From NCBI RefSeq assembly GCF_002127325.2, contig NC_035436.2, positions 81,837,716-81,901,715 of the forward strand: a stretch of DNA of 64,000 nucleotides, written 5' to 3'. The notes below the pieces were generated by a model. That model had not been told where the DNA came from and ran no database searches. It saw only the letters and a list, made by a program, of their open reading frames with translations. The DNA comes from Helianthus annuus (taxonomy: Eukaryota > Streptophyta > Magnoliopsida > Asterales > Asteraceae). Below are positions 37,119 to 48,378 of the stretch, one piece after another. Positions within the stretch are counted from its first letter, which is position 1, and each line of letters begins with the position of its first letter. The position numbers were made by a program, and so were the translations under genes.

Positions 37119-37132
37119 TTGATCTGATTTTC
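37119..37132. repeat. Target-site duplication of the LINE (left copy)
   Basis: TTGATCTGATTTTC, repeated at 41737-41750. A 14-bp copy is typical of target-primed reverse transcription. Confidence 0.9.
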
Positions 37133-37338
37133 TTTTTTTTTTTTTTTTTTTGGGTAAAGGGATTACCCCGGTGATTTTATATATTCACAACCAATAAAAC
37201 AAGTAGTGAGGAGACGTCCACACTAGTTCTTACATGAGACATGCCCATGCAAGTAAACCAAAGCAACCAAACAACACATCAAAGAACAACTAGTCTATCA
37301 ACTAGAAACAGCAAAAGAAAAATACACTTTAGATCCGA

Positions 37339-40300
37339 TTAGCCTCCATCGTCGTTCACGGTTTCCTCCGCAATCCCCCATTCGTCTCGCAATCTAGTAA
37401 CATTGATGCATTGCCTGAATTTAGCGCCCATGAGTTTGTATCGGATAGTTTTCAGAATTGTATCACGTATAGTATCCGGAGGTCTCGTTTGATTTCTAAA
37501 TAATCTCGCGTTTTGCTCTTGCCAAATCACATAAGCGGTCGCTCCAACCAAGAGTTTACTAACATATAAAGCTACGGATTTCGAACTCCCTCGAGCCTTT
37601 AGCCAGCCAATAATCGAGCTCCACTTCGGATCCACTCTAGCCATACCCGCCTTCTCTCGAACCATGAGCCAAATTTTAGAAGAAAAACTACATTCAAAGA
37701 AAAGGTGCTCATGGGAATCAACATTTTCGTAACAAAGCAGACAGCACATCATGTTCATATTTTTCCTCCTAGATATATCCCACTGAAGAATAATATCTTG
37801 TGTCAGAAGCTTCCGACGCATGATAAGCCACATTAAAAACGCGTGTCTGGGAATACATTGAGGAAACCACACTATATTAACCCAATCTATTTCTTGCTCC
37901 CTAGACCAAACCGAATGCCATGCTATAGAGGACGAAAAATCATGCGTAACATCACCTTCCTTCCAACATAACCTGTCAGAACTATTCGGATTCAAACGAA
38001 TATTGTCAAGCTGATCTAACATAGGGAACCGAGACCTCCACTCCTCCGGCCACGCCCAAGAGGAGTCTAGAAAAACATCCGCAACTTTATCATTAAGCAT
38101 AAACCCTGCATTAGTAATCACACGAGCCGAAATAAGGTTGGCGAGAGGCCCAAGCTGACTCCATAAGTCGTACCAGGCTGAAGTATCATTCCCATTCCCC
38201 AACTTCGACCAAATGTGACTTCTCAATAACGGCCTGATTTGAAGAAGCTTCCTCCAAGACCAACTACAATTCGATCCTTCTCTACACGTCCAGAAATTAT
38301 GGTGATTTAATCTATACGAATAAATCCAAGCAACCCATAACGAATCCCTCTTGTTCAGAATACTCCAGGCATGAGATGCCATAAGCGCCTTGTTTACATC
38401 TCCCACTCTACGAATACCAAGCCCACCTTCATACTTTGGGACACAAATAGAACTCCAAGAAACTTTAGCTTTCCCTCTGTGAAAGGAAGCTTCTTGAGAC
38501 CATAAGAAATTCCGCATTTTAGCCTCCAAATCTTTAATGATGCTAGCTGGTAAAATGAAAACGGAGGACCAATACACATGCAAAGCAGCCAAAACAGAGA
38601 TAATAAGTTGTAATCTCCCTGCAAACGAAAGAAGCTTGTTTTTCCAATTAGCTATGCGTTTCTCCATCCTCTCAACCAAAACATTACAATCTTTAGCTAA
38701 GAGTCTGGTTGAAATTAGAGGGACCCCTAAATATCTAACCGGTAAAGATCCCTCCTCGAACGGCAAAACATTCAAGATGGCCTCTTTGACAAGATCGGAG
38801 ACATTACAGAAAAAAGCAGTGCTCTTTTGAATACTCGGGGCCAAACCAGACATGTTCGTGAATTGTGTAAGCGATTCCATGATGAAGCTAGCCGAATGAA
38901 CATCGCCTCGAGCAAAAAGGAACAGGTCATCTGCAAAACAGAGGTTAATAATACGCTGCTTTTCACACCTGTTGTGAAACCTAAACGAAGAACCCAGCCT
39001 CGAACCATGCTGAAGAATACAAGTTAGGATTTCCATGACAAGCGTGAAAAGATAAGGAGAAAGTGGATTTCCTTGCCGCAAACCACGTCTTCCCCTGAAA
39101 TAACCATGCACTTCCCCATTAACACATAGAGAATATGAAGGGGTAGACACACAAATCATAATCCACTCCACCATCTTCGGATTGAAGCCAAACCCAACGA
39201 GCACGTCCTTGAGAAAACCCCAATGAACCGTGTCATAAGATTTTTGAATATCAACTTTAAAAGCACATCTAGGCGGACCATAGCTTCTATGATAGTTGTG
39301 CATCAGCTCCTGAGTGAGCAAAATGTTGTCAGATATCTTCCGTCCCGGGATAAAAGCCGACTGGTTGATGCTAACAATTTGGTTCAAAGAGCCTTTAATA
39401 CGATCTGCCACAATCTTGCTAATACATTTATAGATAACATTGCAACAAGCAATGGGCCGATAGTCCGTAACTGAATAAGGGGTGGCCTTCTTTGGAATAA
39501 GAACAATAAGAGTGTTATTCAACTCCCGAAAAAGCTTACCCGTATTGAAGAAATCAATTATGGCATTCGAAACATCAAGACCAATAATATCCCAAGCACT
39601 CTTGAAAAAAGCGGCTGAAAACCCATCTGGACCAGGGGCTTTATCGTTACCAATGGAGAACATAGCTAGCTTAACCTCTTGACTCGTCACCGGACGAATC
39701 ATATGCAATGCATCATCGTCATTCAACCTTTTCGAGAAAAGCTCCTGCGTTGGCCGAATGGCTATAGCATCTTCACTACCGAGAAATTTTTCATAATGCG
39801 TGACAATCGCCTTAGAGACATTTTCACCCTCAAACATAACCCCTTCTGAGTTTGTAATAACATCAATACGAGTCGCATGATTTCTGCACTTCAAGGATGC
39901 ATGAAAGAAAGCCGTATTGGCATCCCCCGCTCGAAGCCAATCCACTTTAGATTTTTGTTTTAGGAAACGCTCTTCATCTAGACAAGCCTCTTGAAATTCA
40001 GCAGAAATCTTTATCTCTTGATCGCGAAGAACAACATTTAACGGACTAGTATCTATATCCCGCTGAATCGCATCCAGCTTCGAACGAAGCACCTCCACTT
40101 TCTTATGCAAGTTACCCTGTTGGAACAATAAAGCACGAAGCGGATTTTTTAACAATCTGAGTTTTTTCACCACTCGAAATTGGAGTACCCCTTCAATATT
40201 AGTATCCCACGCCTTTTTAACAGTCTCCAAAAAACCCGGTTTATAAACCAGAAAATTTGCGAACTTGAACGGTCTATTTTTACTTTTACCCGGCTTTGGG

Positions 40301-41019
40301 ATCTTTAACAAACACGGACAATGATCAGAAAGACGGTACGGATGAAAAAGAGCCACCGAATTGGGAAACAAATCAACAAACGGAGTGTTACCCAAAACTC
40401 TATCAATTTTCTTTAACAAGCCAGCTCCCTTTTTTGGTTTTTGACTCCATGTGTAATGCAAACCTGAGCTATTTATGTCGAACACTTCTATTTCCGAAAT
40501 ACAATCTTGAAACTCTCTCATACCAGCCGATATGTTAGACACTCCCATAGACTTATCATCAAGATTGAGAGCTGAGTTGAAATCGCCCAAGATAACCCAA
40601 GGATTATTACCCACAAGCACCTTATGCTTAGACAAATGATACCATAATTCCCTTCGAGTAACATAATAATTCGCTGCATAAACAATGGAACAGAATAGTA
40701 CTTTCTTGTCATGCTTAAATACGAGTTGGAAGTGCATAACTTGCGCAGATTGTGAGAGCAAAATAACATCAAAAGTACCCGGATCCCAGCCAGCAATGAT
40801 CCTCGTTCCCTTGTCACAACTATTTCCATTCGAGGTCCAATCCCAACGACGAAACACAGAAGAACAAACCTTGTTAAGATTATCAACATTCACATGGGAT
40901 TCAAAGATAGCACAAAACGACAAACTGTTTTCTTTTACAATCTGACGAACCTCCTGTTGTTTCAGAGGGCGGTTCAACCCCCTAATATTCCAAGAAGCAA
41001 GACTAACCATTGGAAACAA
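37339..41019 (-). CDS. LINE ORF2: endonuclease and reverse transcriptase
   Basis: 1226 residues, uninterrupted. The N-terminal APE-type endonuclease (1-240) has ASWNIRG (8-14), Glu40, GDFN (145-148) and SDH (231-233). The reverse transcriptase (about 450-750) has APGPDG, DIQKSYD with Asp590, RGLRQGNPLSP and FADD (695-698). A C-terminal zinc-binding region (about 1040-1150) contains CCLLC...HLFFEC. It nicks target DNA and copies its own RNA. FESHV replaces the usual QETH-type context but keeps the Glu. It overlaps ORF1 by 17 nt. All catalytic motifs I can check are present, so the protein could be active although the copy is 5'-truncated. Confidence 0.93.
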   Translation of the reverse strand: MFPMVSLASWNIRGLNRPLKQQEVRQIVKENSLSFCAIFESHVNVDNLNKVCSSVFRRWDWTSNGNSCDKGTRIIAGWDPGTFDVILLSQSAQVMHFQLVFKHDKKVLFCSIVYAANYYVTRRELWYHLSKHKVLVGNNPWVILGDFNSALNLDDKSMGVSNISAGMREFQDCISEIEVFDINSSGLHYTWSQKPKKGAGLLKKIDRVLGNTPFVDLFPNSVALFHPYRLSDHCPCLLKIPKPGKSKNRPFKFANFLVYKPGFLETVKKAWDTNIEGVLQFRVVKKLRLLKNPLRALLFQQGNLHKKVEVLRSKLDAIQRDIDTSPLNVVLRDQEIKISAEFQEACLDEERFLKQKSKVDWLRAGDANTAFFHASLKCRNHATRIDVITNSEGVMFEGENVSKAIVTHYEKFLGSEDAIAIRPTQELFSKRLNDDDALHMIRPVTSQEVKLAMFSIGNDKAPGPDGFSAAFFKSAWDIIGLDVSNAIIDFFNTGKLFRELNNTLIVLIPKKATPYSVTDYRPIACCNVIYKCISKIVADRIKGSLNQIVSINQSAFIPGRKISDNILLTQELMHNYHRSYGPPRCAFKVDIQKSYDTVHWGFLKDVLVGFGFNPKMVEWIMICVSTPSYSLCVNGEVHGYFRGRRGLRQGNPLSPYLFTLVMEILTCILQHGSRLGSSFRFHNRCEKQRIINLCFADDLFLFARGDVHSASFIMESLTQFTNMSGLAPSIQKSTAFFCNVSDLVKEAILNVLPFEEGSLPVRYLGVPLISTRLLAKDCNVLVERMEKRIANWKNKLLSFAGRLQLIISVLAALHVYWSSVFILPASIIKDLEAKMRNFLWSQEASFHRGKAKVSWSSICVPKYEGGLGIRRVGDVNKALMASHAWSILNKRDSLWVAWIYSYRLNHHNFWTCREGSNCSWSWRKLLQIRPLLRSHIWSKLGNGNDTSAWYDLWSQLGPLANLISARVITNAGFMLNDKVADVFLDSSWAWPEEWRSRFPMLDQLDNIRLNPNSSDRLCWKEGDVTHDFSSSIAWHSVWSREQEIDWVNIVWFPQCIPRHAFLMWLIMRRKLLTQDIILQWDISRRKNMNMMCCLLCYENVDSHEHLFFECSFSSKIWLMVREKAGMARVDPKWSSIIGWLKARGSSKSVALYVSKLLVGATAYVIWQEQNARLFRNQTRPPDTIRDTILKTIRYKLMGAKFRQCINVTRLRDEWGIAEETVNDDGG

Positions 41020-41736
41020 CTGGAGAAGGAGTGCTTGCCCCTTGAACTTTGTGCGTCCCTTCTATGAGAAAATCATCCATCTCACAATAACCTTCCATCA
41101 CCTCGTCTTCATCCGAGTCCTCATTACCATCTCCAACCGATTTACTACTTTGGCCTTGCTCCTCATTCACTTCATTCAAAACATCAAAAGGATTTCGAGA
41201 CACCACATTAGTTGATTCCGATTTAGACTTCCCGTTATCTTTCCGATTAGTAGAAACTGGACGATATTCAAATTTTGGCTTCGGTTTATTGACATTAAAA
41301 CCCACTTTTTTCGCTGCCTTCTTCCCTAGCACAGTAGTATACCCATCGTCGTCCACAGTAGATTGCCTCTTTGACGGACCAGGATCCTGAACCGGCTGCT
41401 TCATCTTTCTATCATAACCCGGACCCTTATGTTGTTGTTTTTTATCTTTTGACACTCTAGGAGCCTGAAGAGGACAATTTTCATGGGTGTGCCCGAAAAC
41501 ACAGCATCGGACACACCTATGAGGACACCATTCATATTCAACGTAGACCTTCTCCTTTACAAACCCATCCCCATCAAGACAAGGAACCGCAATCGTTAAC
41601 TCTTCTTTCAGTTCAGAATCTGCTGAAATTTCTACCAGAGCCCGAGCATAGCTGCTTCTACCCCAACCATCAACGCACATAGACGTGGTGAACGAATCCA
41701 AAGCCTTTGGCACACCAATAGTTGTAGCAATTAGAC
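41003..41736 (-). pseudogene. LINE ORF1, 5'-truncated
   Basis: Open from the insertion junction to a stop at 41003, about 240 residues. It carries a zinc knuckle (CVRCCVFGHTHENC) preceded by a conserved EYEWCPHRC segment, then a Lys/Ser-rich tail and an acidic stretch. This is the C-terminal part of the nucleic-acid-binding protein of plant L1 elements. The N-terminal domain is missing because the element is truncated. Confidence 0.85.
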
Positions 41737-42490
41737 TTGATCTGATTTTCTAAGTTGAAGAATACTCTTCATACCTGAGGGTAAATAGGATCAAAGCTTG
41801 AAGGGACCTTCTGTAAGTATTCCTTCGTTCTTTTTTCGCTTTTCGAGTCTGAAAGTCAAACTGTGTTTGACTTTCTGCGTTGACTAGTTTATGGTCAACA
41901 CGAAGTTCGTTTGAACTTCGCAACGTGAACGTAATCACGATGGTTATAGTCCCTAGTGACTATGCCTACTGATTACCACGTTGATTAGGTGTAGTGATGA
42001 GTCGTAGTTTCGGCCAAAATGCGTGTTTATGCGTATTTTGTAACCAAACTACACTTAGGTATCAAAACCGTTTGTTTTGATATCCAACTTGTTTTCAAAC
42101 TTTGTTAAACATGTTTTAAACATGTTTAGCTCGTCACTTTTAGATTAGTGCTTATGTAGGGTCGTAAGGTAACCGATCTAAACAATCGCTTATACTTTCG
42201 AACCCGACCCGTTTGGTCAATCTTTAGGACCCGACCAAACACTTTAGGTGACCATAGTTGTATAGGGAATAACCTTCCGAGGTTATACCTTATGGTCACT
42301 TCGTTTAAGAAGTTGTATGATAGGTAGTTTATATGCCTTAGGAAAATGACCAAAATGCCCTTTTCATGCATAATTTATATTTAAGCATATGTAACACAAA
42401 CTTTTGTCATTTAAATGATTATGCAACATAATTAAACATGTTAGGGCATATAATACTTGTCGTAGGACTAGTTAGGCGCCTAAACGCGTT

Positions 42491-42702
42491 TTACGCGAAC
42501 GACGCGTTAAAGTAGCACAAGCTACCTAAACGGGTCGTAACGGGTCGTAAGCACTTAGGTTAGGTTTCTTTTTAGTATGTAGGCCTTGTTAAACCATTAC
42601 GCGAACGACGCGTTAAAGTAGCACAAGCTACCTAAACGGGTCGTAACGGGTCGTAAGCACTTAGGTTAGGTTTATTTTTAGTATGTAGGCCTTGTTAAAC
42701 CA
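42491..42702 (+). repeat. 106-bp tandem duplication private to the left LTR
   Basis: The unit starting ttacgcgaacgacgcg occurs at 42491 and 42597. The right LTR has one unit (about 46020-46120). Inside, cgggtcgtaa is itself doubled in both units but single in the other LTR. Confidence 0.85.
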
Positions 42703-45700
42703 TATCATATGAGATCCCACACTCATTTGGTTTACGAGACCTCATCCTAACCAATCCTCCGTTTTAGGTCCAGTTTATTTATGTAGTTACCTATATTAGG
42801 TGTCGTTTGATTTTCGGGACTCCTCTAGCTTGCTTGGTAGTTGTTCAAGACTTCTAAGCACCCTCAAGTGAGTACATAGTTCCCTCTTTTACTGTTTTCA
42901 AACATTTTGGGGTGAAACATGTGTACCTATCTACTATTTTCATGATTTCAAAGTATAATTGATTATACATGTTAGTACTTATCTTTTGACAAACTGAATG
43001 ATTATTTACGGCCTAAACACTGATTTTTCAAAGATTATAAAATAAATTGTTGGAATAGTACTTATTTTGTTCACCAGACCGGTTGGTAGTATGATATAGC
43101 GCTATAGGATTTGACACCCCATTCCTGTTGTCATGGAATGTCTGAAACCAATTTATTTCTCCATCCAAATAGGGATTTCCTTCGTGGTATTCCTATAGTC
43201 TCAAAGGTGTAGTTTGATGCACTAGGTCTGAATGAATTCTTAAATCACACTTTTATTGTATATTTTGATATACTCCCAAAAGTATAGTCTGATATACTCT
43301 CATGTGTCGTATTGTACAAAACCAACGTATATTTGTTAATAACCAAAACATAGTTTAATATGTTATTTATCAAATCCAAAGCATATTTTGATATGTTATT
43401 TACAAAACCAAAACATAGTTTAATATGTTATTTATCAATCCAAAGCATATTTTGATATGTTATTTACAAAACCAAATCATAGTTTTTGATATCTTATTTA
43501 TAAATCCAAAGTATACTTTTGATATAGTACTGAAAACTATTACTTTGACAACTAAAGTACATTTAATATACCATCTGTTTGACTATTTTGGAACTGAAAT
43601 ATATTTTAATATATTACTTATGCGACTTTTTAAATCCAAGGTATATTTTCAAATATACTATGAACCTTTTTATCAAAATATTGTTTTTCAACAATATATA
43701 TATATATATATATATACATCTTTCTTTTATATCAACTGTTTTCTTATCAATTTTTATATGATTTACAAAACAAAAGCATTTTACAAGGATCATGACTAAC
43801 TTTTCTTAAACACTTTTTCTTTAAACTTATAAGTCATGAATCCTAAATCAATAAAACCTATGTATCTCACAGGCATTGTTATGCTGACGTACATATTTTC
43901 ACACATGTCTCAGGTGCTGCTTTGTGATGATTGTTGATACATGCTACACTTAGGATGGACTCGTGCCATAGCGACTTTAAAATCTGAAAGAAAATATTTG
44001 TATTTATTTGATTTGTAATAAAGCAATGAGTTCAATGATTCAATAAAACAAAACTTATTTGATCCATGGTTGTGAAACAATGATTTTGTTACGACACTCC
44101 CCGACGTTTCCGCCACGTCTTGTTGTTTTACGTGGTCGGGGTGTGACACCTGTGTTACTCCAACCATCAAACAAATGCCAAACCAATGAAATATTGTGTT
44201 TCATACTTGGGATTTGTATAAATATGTGTATCGTTTGCACGTATCAATTCTTGTTCGATTTCAAGCTTTAAATCGCTTTCTTGAAGGTTATACGCGCACT
44301 GATGTGTAAATATAACCAATTTAATGCAACGAACACTCCGGAATAGTGAAATAGGCTTAACATACCTTAAATAACCTTTACATAACTTAGAAATAAGTTT
44401 TGGAGGGTTGGGTGTGACGAAATCAAGTTTATTCGCTTACAGGGACTAAATTCGACAAACTGCGAAAGTATGCCGATTTGTACTGTAACGAACATTCCGG
44501 AACTTGATCATAAGTTAAATATGCCCTAAATATCCTTTACATAGCTTATCAATAGGCTTTGAGGTGTTTGGTGCACAAAAATAAACCTTTGGTCATTCAG
44601 GGACTAAAGGCATCAAAAAGTGCATAAGTTTGCATTTTCGCGCATATCTGACGTTCTGAATACATCCGGACATCCAAAAATTTATGTAATCATTAAAATA
44701 TTTTATTTTAGTGATTGGCATGATAAAATTTCATTCGTCGCTTAATTTGGATCGTTTTTGCGTTCGTTACGACTTCCGTCGTAATTAACCGAACAACGCA
44801 ACCGTACGACCAAACAATCCGACATCCGAGATACTTTTTATCACATTTTAAGTTCCCTATACCTTAACTTCATTTTAGAACTTTGAAATGGGGTTAAAGG
44901 GGCTTAAACGTGTCAAAAATGCATCGGAAACCAAGTTTGGGGCTTTAGGGGCTAAATCTGTCATTTTTGAAAGTTGCTGGTCTGCAGGTCCCTTACGGTC
45001 CGTATGGACCTTTGCTTACAGTTCGTAAGCAGTGCCCAGCACATCAGAATTGCAGAAACATTGAATCTGGCCTTTCCCACCTATTCCCATGGTTTTCTTT
45101 GCTTGTTTTCTATCTTGTGGGCTGGTTTTGGGGTTCCCATGGTTTCTTAAATCAGTGGGTGCAAATGTAGGGCCATGATCGAAGCTCGGGAATCGAGAAA
45201 CGATCTTAACGGTTCTAGGAAATCTATAAATACCCACCCCTTTCATTCTAAACCCACATTTGATCTGATTTTGGCCCTCTAAGTTGAAGAATACTCTTCA
45301 TACCTGAGGGTAAATCGGATCAAAGCTTGCGGGGACCTTCTGTAAGTATTCCTTCGTTCTTTTATCGCTTTTCGAGTCTGAAAGTCAAACTGTGTTTGTG
45401 TTTCTGCGTTGACCAGTTTATGGTCAACACGAAATTCGTTTGAACTTCGCTACGTGAGCGTAATCACGATGGTTATAGTCCCTAGTGACTATGCCTACTG
45501 ATTACCACGTTGATTAGGTGTAGTGACGAGTCGTAGTTTCGGCCAAAATGCGTGTTTATGCGTACTTTGTAACCAAACTACTGTTAGGTATCAAAACCGT
45601 TTGTTTTGATATCCAACTTGTTTTCAAACTTTGTTAAACATGTTTTAAACATGTTTAGCTCGTCACTTTTAGATTAGTGCTTATGTAGGGTCGTAAGGTA

Positions 45701-47612
45701 AGCGATCTAAACAATCGCTTATACTTTCGAACCCGACCCGTTTGGTCGATCTTTAGGATCCGACCAAACACTTTAAGTGACCATAGTTGTATAGGGAATA
45801 ACCTTCCGAGGTTATACCTTATGGTCACTTCGTTTAAGTAGTTGTATGATAGGTAGTTTATATGCCTTAGGAAAATGACCAAAATGCCTTTTTCATGCAT
45901 AATTGATATTTAAGCATATGTAACCCAAACTTTTGTCATTTAAATGATTATGCAACATAATTAAACATGTTAGGGCATATAATACTTGTCGTAGGACGAG
46001 TTAGGCAGTCCGAACGCGTTTTAAACGAACGACACGTTAAAGTAGCATAAGCTACCTAAACGGGTCGTAAGCACTTAGGTTAGGTTTCTTTTTAGTATGT
46101 AGGCCTTGTTAAACCATATCATATGAGATCCCACACTCATTTGGTTTACGAGACCTCATCCGATCCAATCCTCCGTTTTAGGTCCGGTTTATTTATGTAG
46201 TTACTTATATTAGGTGCCGTTTGATTTCCGGGACTCCTCTAGCTTGCTTGGTAGTTGTTCAAGACTTCTAAGCACCCTCAAGTGAGTACATAGTCCCCTC
46301 TTTTACTGTTTTCAAACATTTTGGGGTGAAACATGTGTACCTATCTGTTATTTTCATGATTTCAAAGTATAATTGATTATACATGTTAGTACTTATCTTT
46401 TGACAAACTGAATGATTATTTATGGCCTGAACACTGATTTTTCAAAGATTATAAAATAAATTGTTGGAATAGTACTTATTTTGTTCACCAGACCGGTTGG
46501 TAGTATGATATAGCGCTATAGGATTTGACACCTCATTCCTGTTGTCATGGAATGTCTGAAACCAATTTATTTCTCCATCCAAATAGGGATTGCCTTCGTG
46601 GTATTCCTATAGTCTCAAAGGTGTAGTTTGATGCACTAGGTCTGAATGAATTCTTAAATCACACTTTTATTGTATATTTTGATATACTCCCAAAAGTATA
46701 ATCCGATATACTCTCATGTGTGGTATTGTACAAAACCAACATATATTTTGTTAATAACCAAAACATAGTTTAATATGTTATTTATCAAATCCAAAGCATA
46801 TTTTGATATGTTATTTACAAAACCAAAACGTAGTTTAATATGTTATTTATCAATCCAAAGCATATTTTGATATGTTATTTACAAAACCAAAACATAGTTT
46901 TTGATATCTTATTTATAAATCTAAAGTATACTTTTGATATACTACTGAAAACTATTATTTTGACAACTAAAGTACATTTAATATACCATCTGTTTGACTA
47001 TTTTGGAACTGAAATATATTTTAATATATTACTTATTCAACTTTCTTAAATCCAAGGTATATTTTCAAATATACTATGAACCTTTTCATCAAAATATTGT
47101 TTTTCAACAATATATATATATCTATACTACTTTAATAAACATATGTGAAGGACAAGATGGTAATTGAACAAGGTGTTGAAAAAACACTTAATGCACAATG
47201 TACAACTGTTAAGGCACAAGAAAACACAAACCCTTTTACCCTTTACAAGGGTATACATCTGCCGTCCAAATGTTTTACTTTCTCACACGGATCAACATCG
47301 GGACCGTCCATTTGACTTCACACGGATCACCATATGCTTTCTCTCTCAATGCTCACACATCTCACAAAACAACATCAGATCTTCTTCTCTCTCTCTTCTC
47401 TCTCTCTTCTCGGCGATCTAGGGTTTCATGAGATCTATCACCAGATCAGTTTGAATCTATCACCAGATCCGTTTCATGAGCAGATCTAGGGTTTCATGAG
47501 ATCTATCACAAGCTTTATCTGGCAAGGGATCCGTTTGATGTTCTGATGTTGTTGCAATGAGTGTTATATATCTTACCATGTTCTTTTGTGATTCTTACTT
47601 TTCTGGTGAAGC

Positions 47613-47699
47613 GGTTGACGGATGTTCGAACGACGAAATCTGAGGTTTACGAAGGATTTTCGCATGTGTTTTGTGATGAATCGACTCAGGTTAGGTTTA
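47613..47699 (+). pseudogene. Exon-like coding fragment of unknown origin inside the Helitron
   Basis: Reads TDVRTTKSEVYEGFSHVF followed by CDEST and then a GT (caggttagg), like an exon before a donor site. Near-copies occur at about 47930-47985, 48953-49010, 49637-49690 and 50780-50860. I do not recognise the family. Confidence 0.35.
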
Positions 47700-48120
47700 T
47701 CTTTAATCTTGATGTGGATTTGTTAGTAGATGCGGTTATTTCAAATTAGGTTGAAACTTTTGTGATATTTGAATTTGTATTTTTGGTGATGATAGTTAGG
47801 TTAATTTCAGATATGACATAGTGAAAGGATAAATTGTTTTTGTAGTTTTGATTTTACTTTATTCTGTTATATTTTGATCTTTTCCTTCATTTTTGGGACT
47901 GATAAGTGTCATGGTTTTGTGAAAATCTGAGGTTTACGAAGGATTTTCGCATGTGTTTTGTGATGAATCGACTCAGCTTAGGTTCTAAATGTTGATTTAT
48001 CTTTAATCTTGATGTGGATTTGTTAGTAGATGCGGTTATTTCCTACATCCGATGTTTTAGTTAGGATTTACCTTTTTAATTTTTTTTATGTTTACTTGTT
48101 TGTTTATATGTCACATGCAG

Positions 48121-48207
48121 ATTAGTAAGACAAAGGTGTTTCTAAGGGCCGGACAGATGGCAGAGTTTGATGGTTGTCGGACTAAGGTCCTAAGTTATAC
48201 GACCTAG
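48121..48207 (+). pseudogene. Captured plant myosin (class XI-like) exon fragment
   Basis: Follows an acceptor-like CATGCAG and reads ISKTKVFLRAGQMAEFDG then CRTKVLSYTT before a stop. This is the end of the myosin motor, at the converter/IQ-neck junction, where plant myosins XI have a KTKVFLRAGQMAELD-type sequence. Only about 29 residues remain. It must have been picked up from a host gene; no other myosin part is obvious nearby. Confidence 0.8.
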
Positions 48208-48378
48208 ATGGCTTGGATAAGATGAGCCTGTGAGGGTATGATGCATAAGCTGAGCCTGTGAGGCTATGATGCATAAGCTGAGCCTGTCGACTCTATGATG
48301 CATAAGCTGAGCCTGTGTTCTTAATATGTCTGAACTGAAACTGTTAAGGCTATGATGCATAAGCTGAGCCTGTGAGGT
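48207..48378 (+). repeat. Minisatellite of about 28 bp in the Helitron
   Basis: Repeats of ctatgatgcataagctgagc (unit about 25-28 bp) occur head to tail here, again at 51280-51410, and as diverged 60-70 bp units at 52200-52590 (ctgtgatgcaaaaactgagc). Confidence 0.85.

Larger units (their letters stand above)
37133..41736 (-). mobile_element. L1-type LINE, 5'-truncated, with poly(A)
   Basis: A poly(T) of 19 (37133-37151) on the plus strand is the poly(A) tail of a minus-strand element. It ends at 41736 inside ORF1, which stays open up to the junction, so the 5' UTR and start of ORF1 are missing. Perfect 14-bp duplications flank it, and the other LTR lacks it, giving an empty-site reference. 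The clean tail and duplications argue for a recent insertion. Confidence 0.93.
36001..44148 (+). repeat. Left LTR of the GTTTT element (interrupted by a LINE)
   Basis: Matches 44142-47120 plus 53924-54379 along its length. It has a private 106-bp tandem duplication at about 42491-42702. No LTR gene is supported. The flanks of the LINE (36001-37132 and 41737-44148) are plain LTR sequence. Confidence 0.88.
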
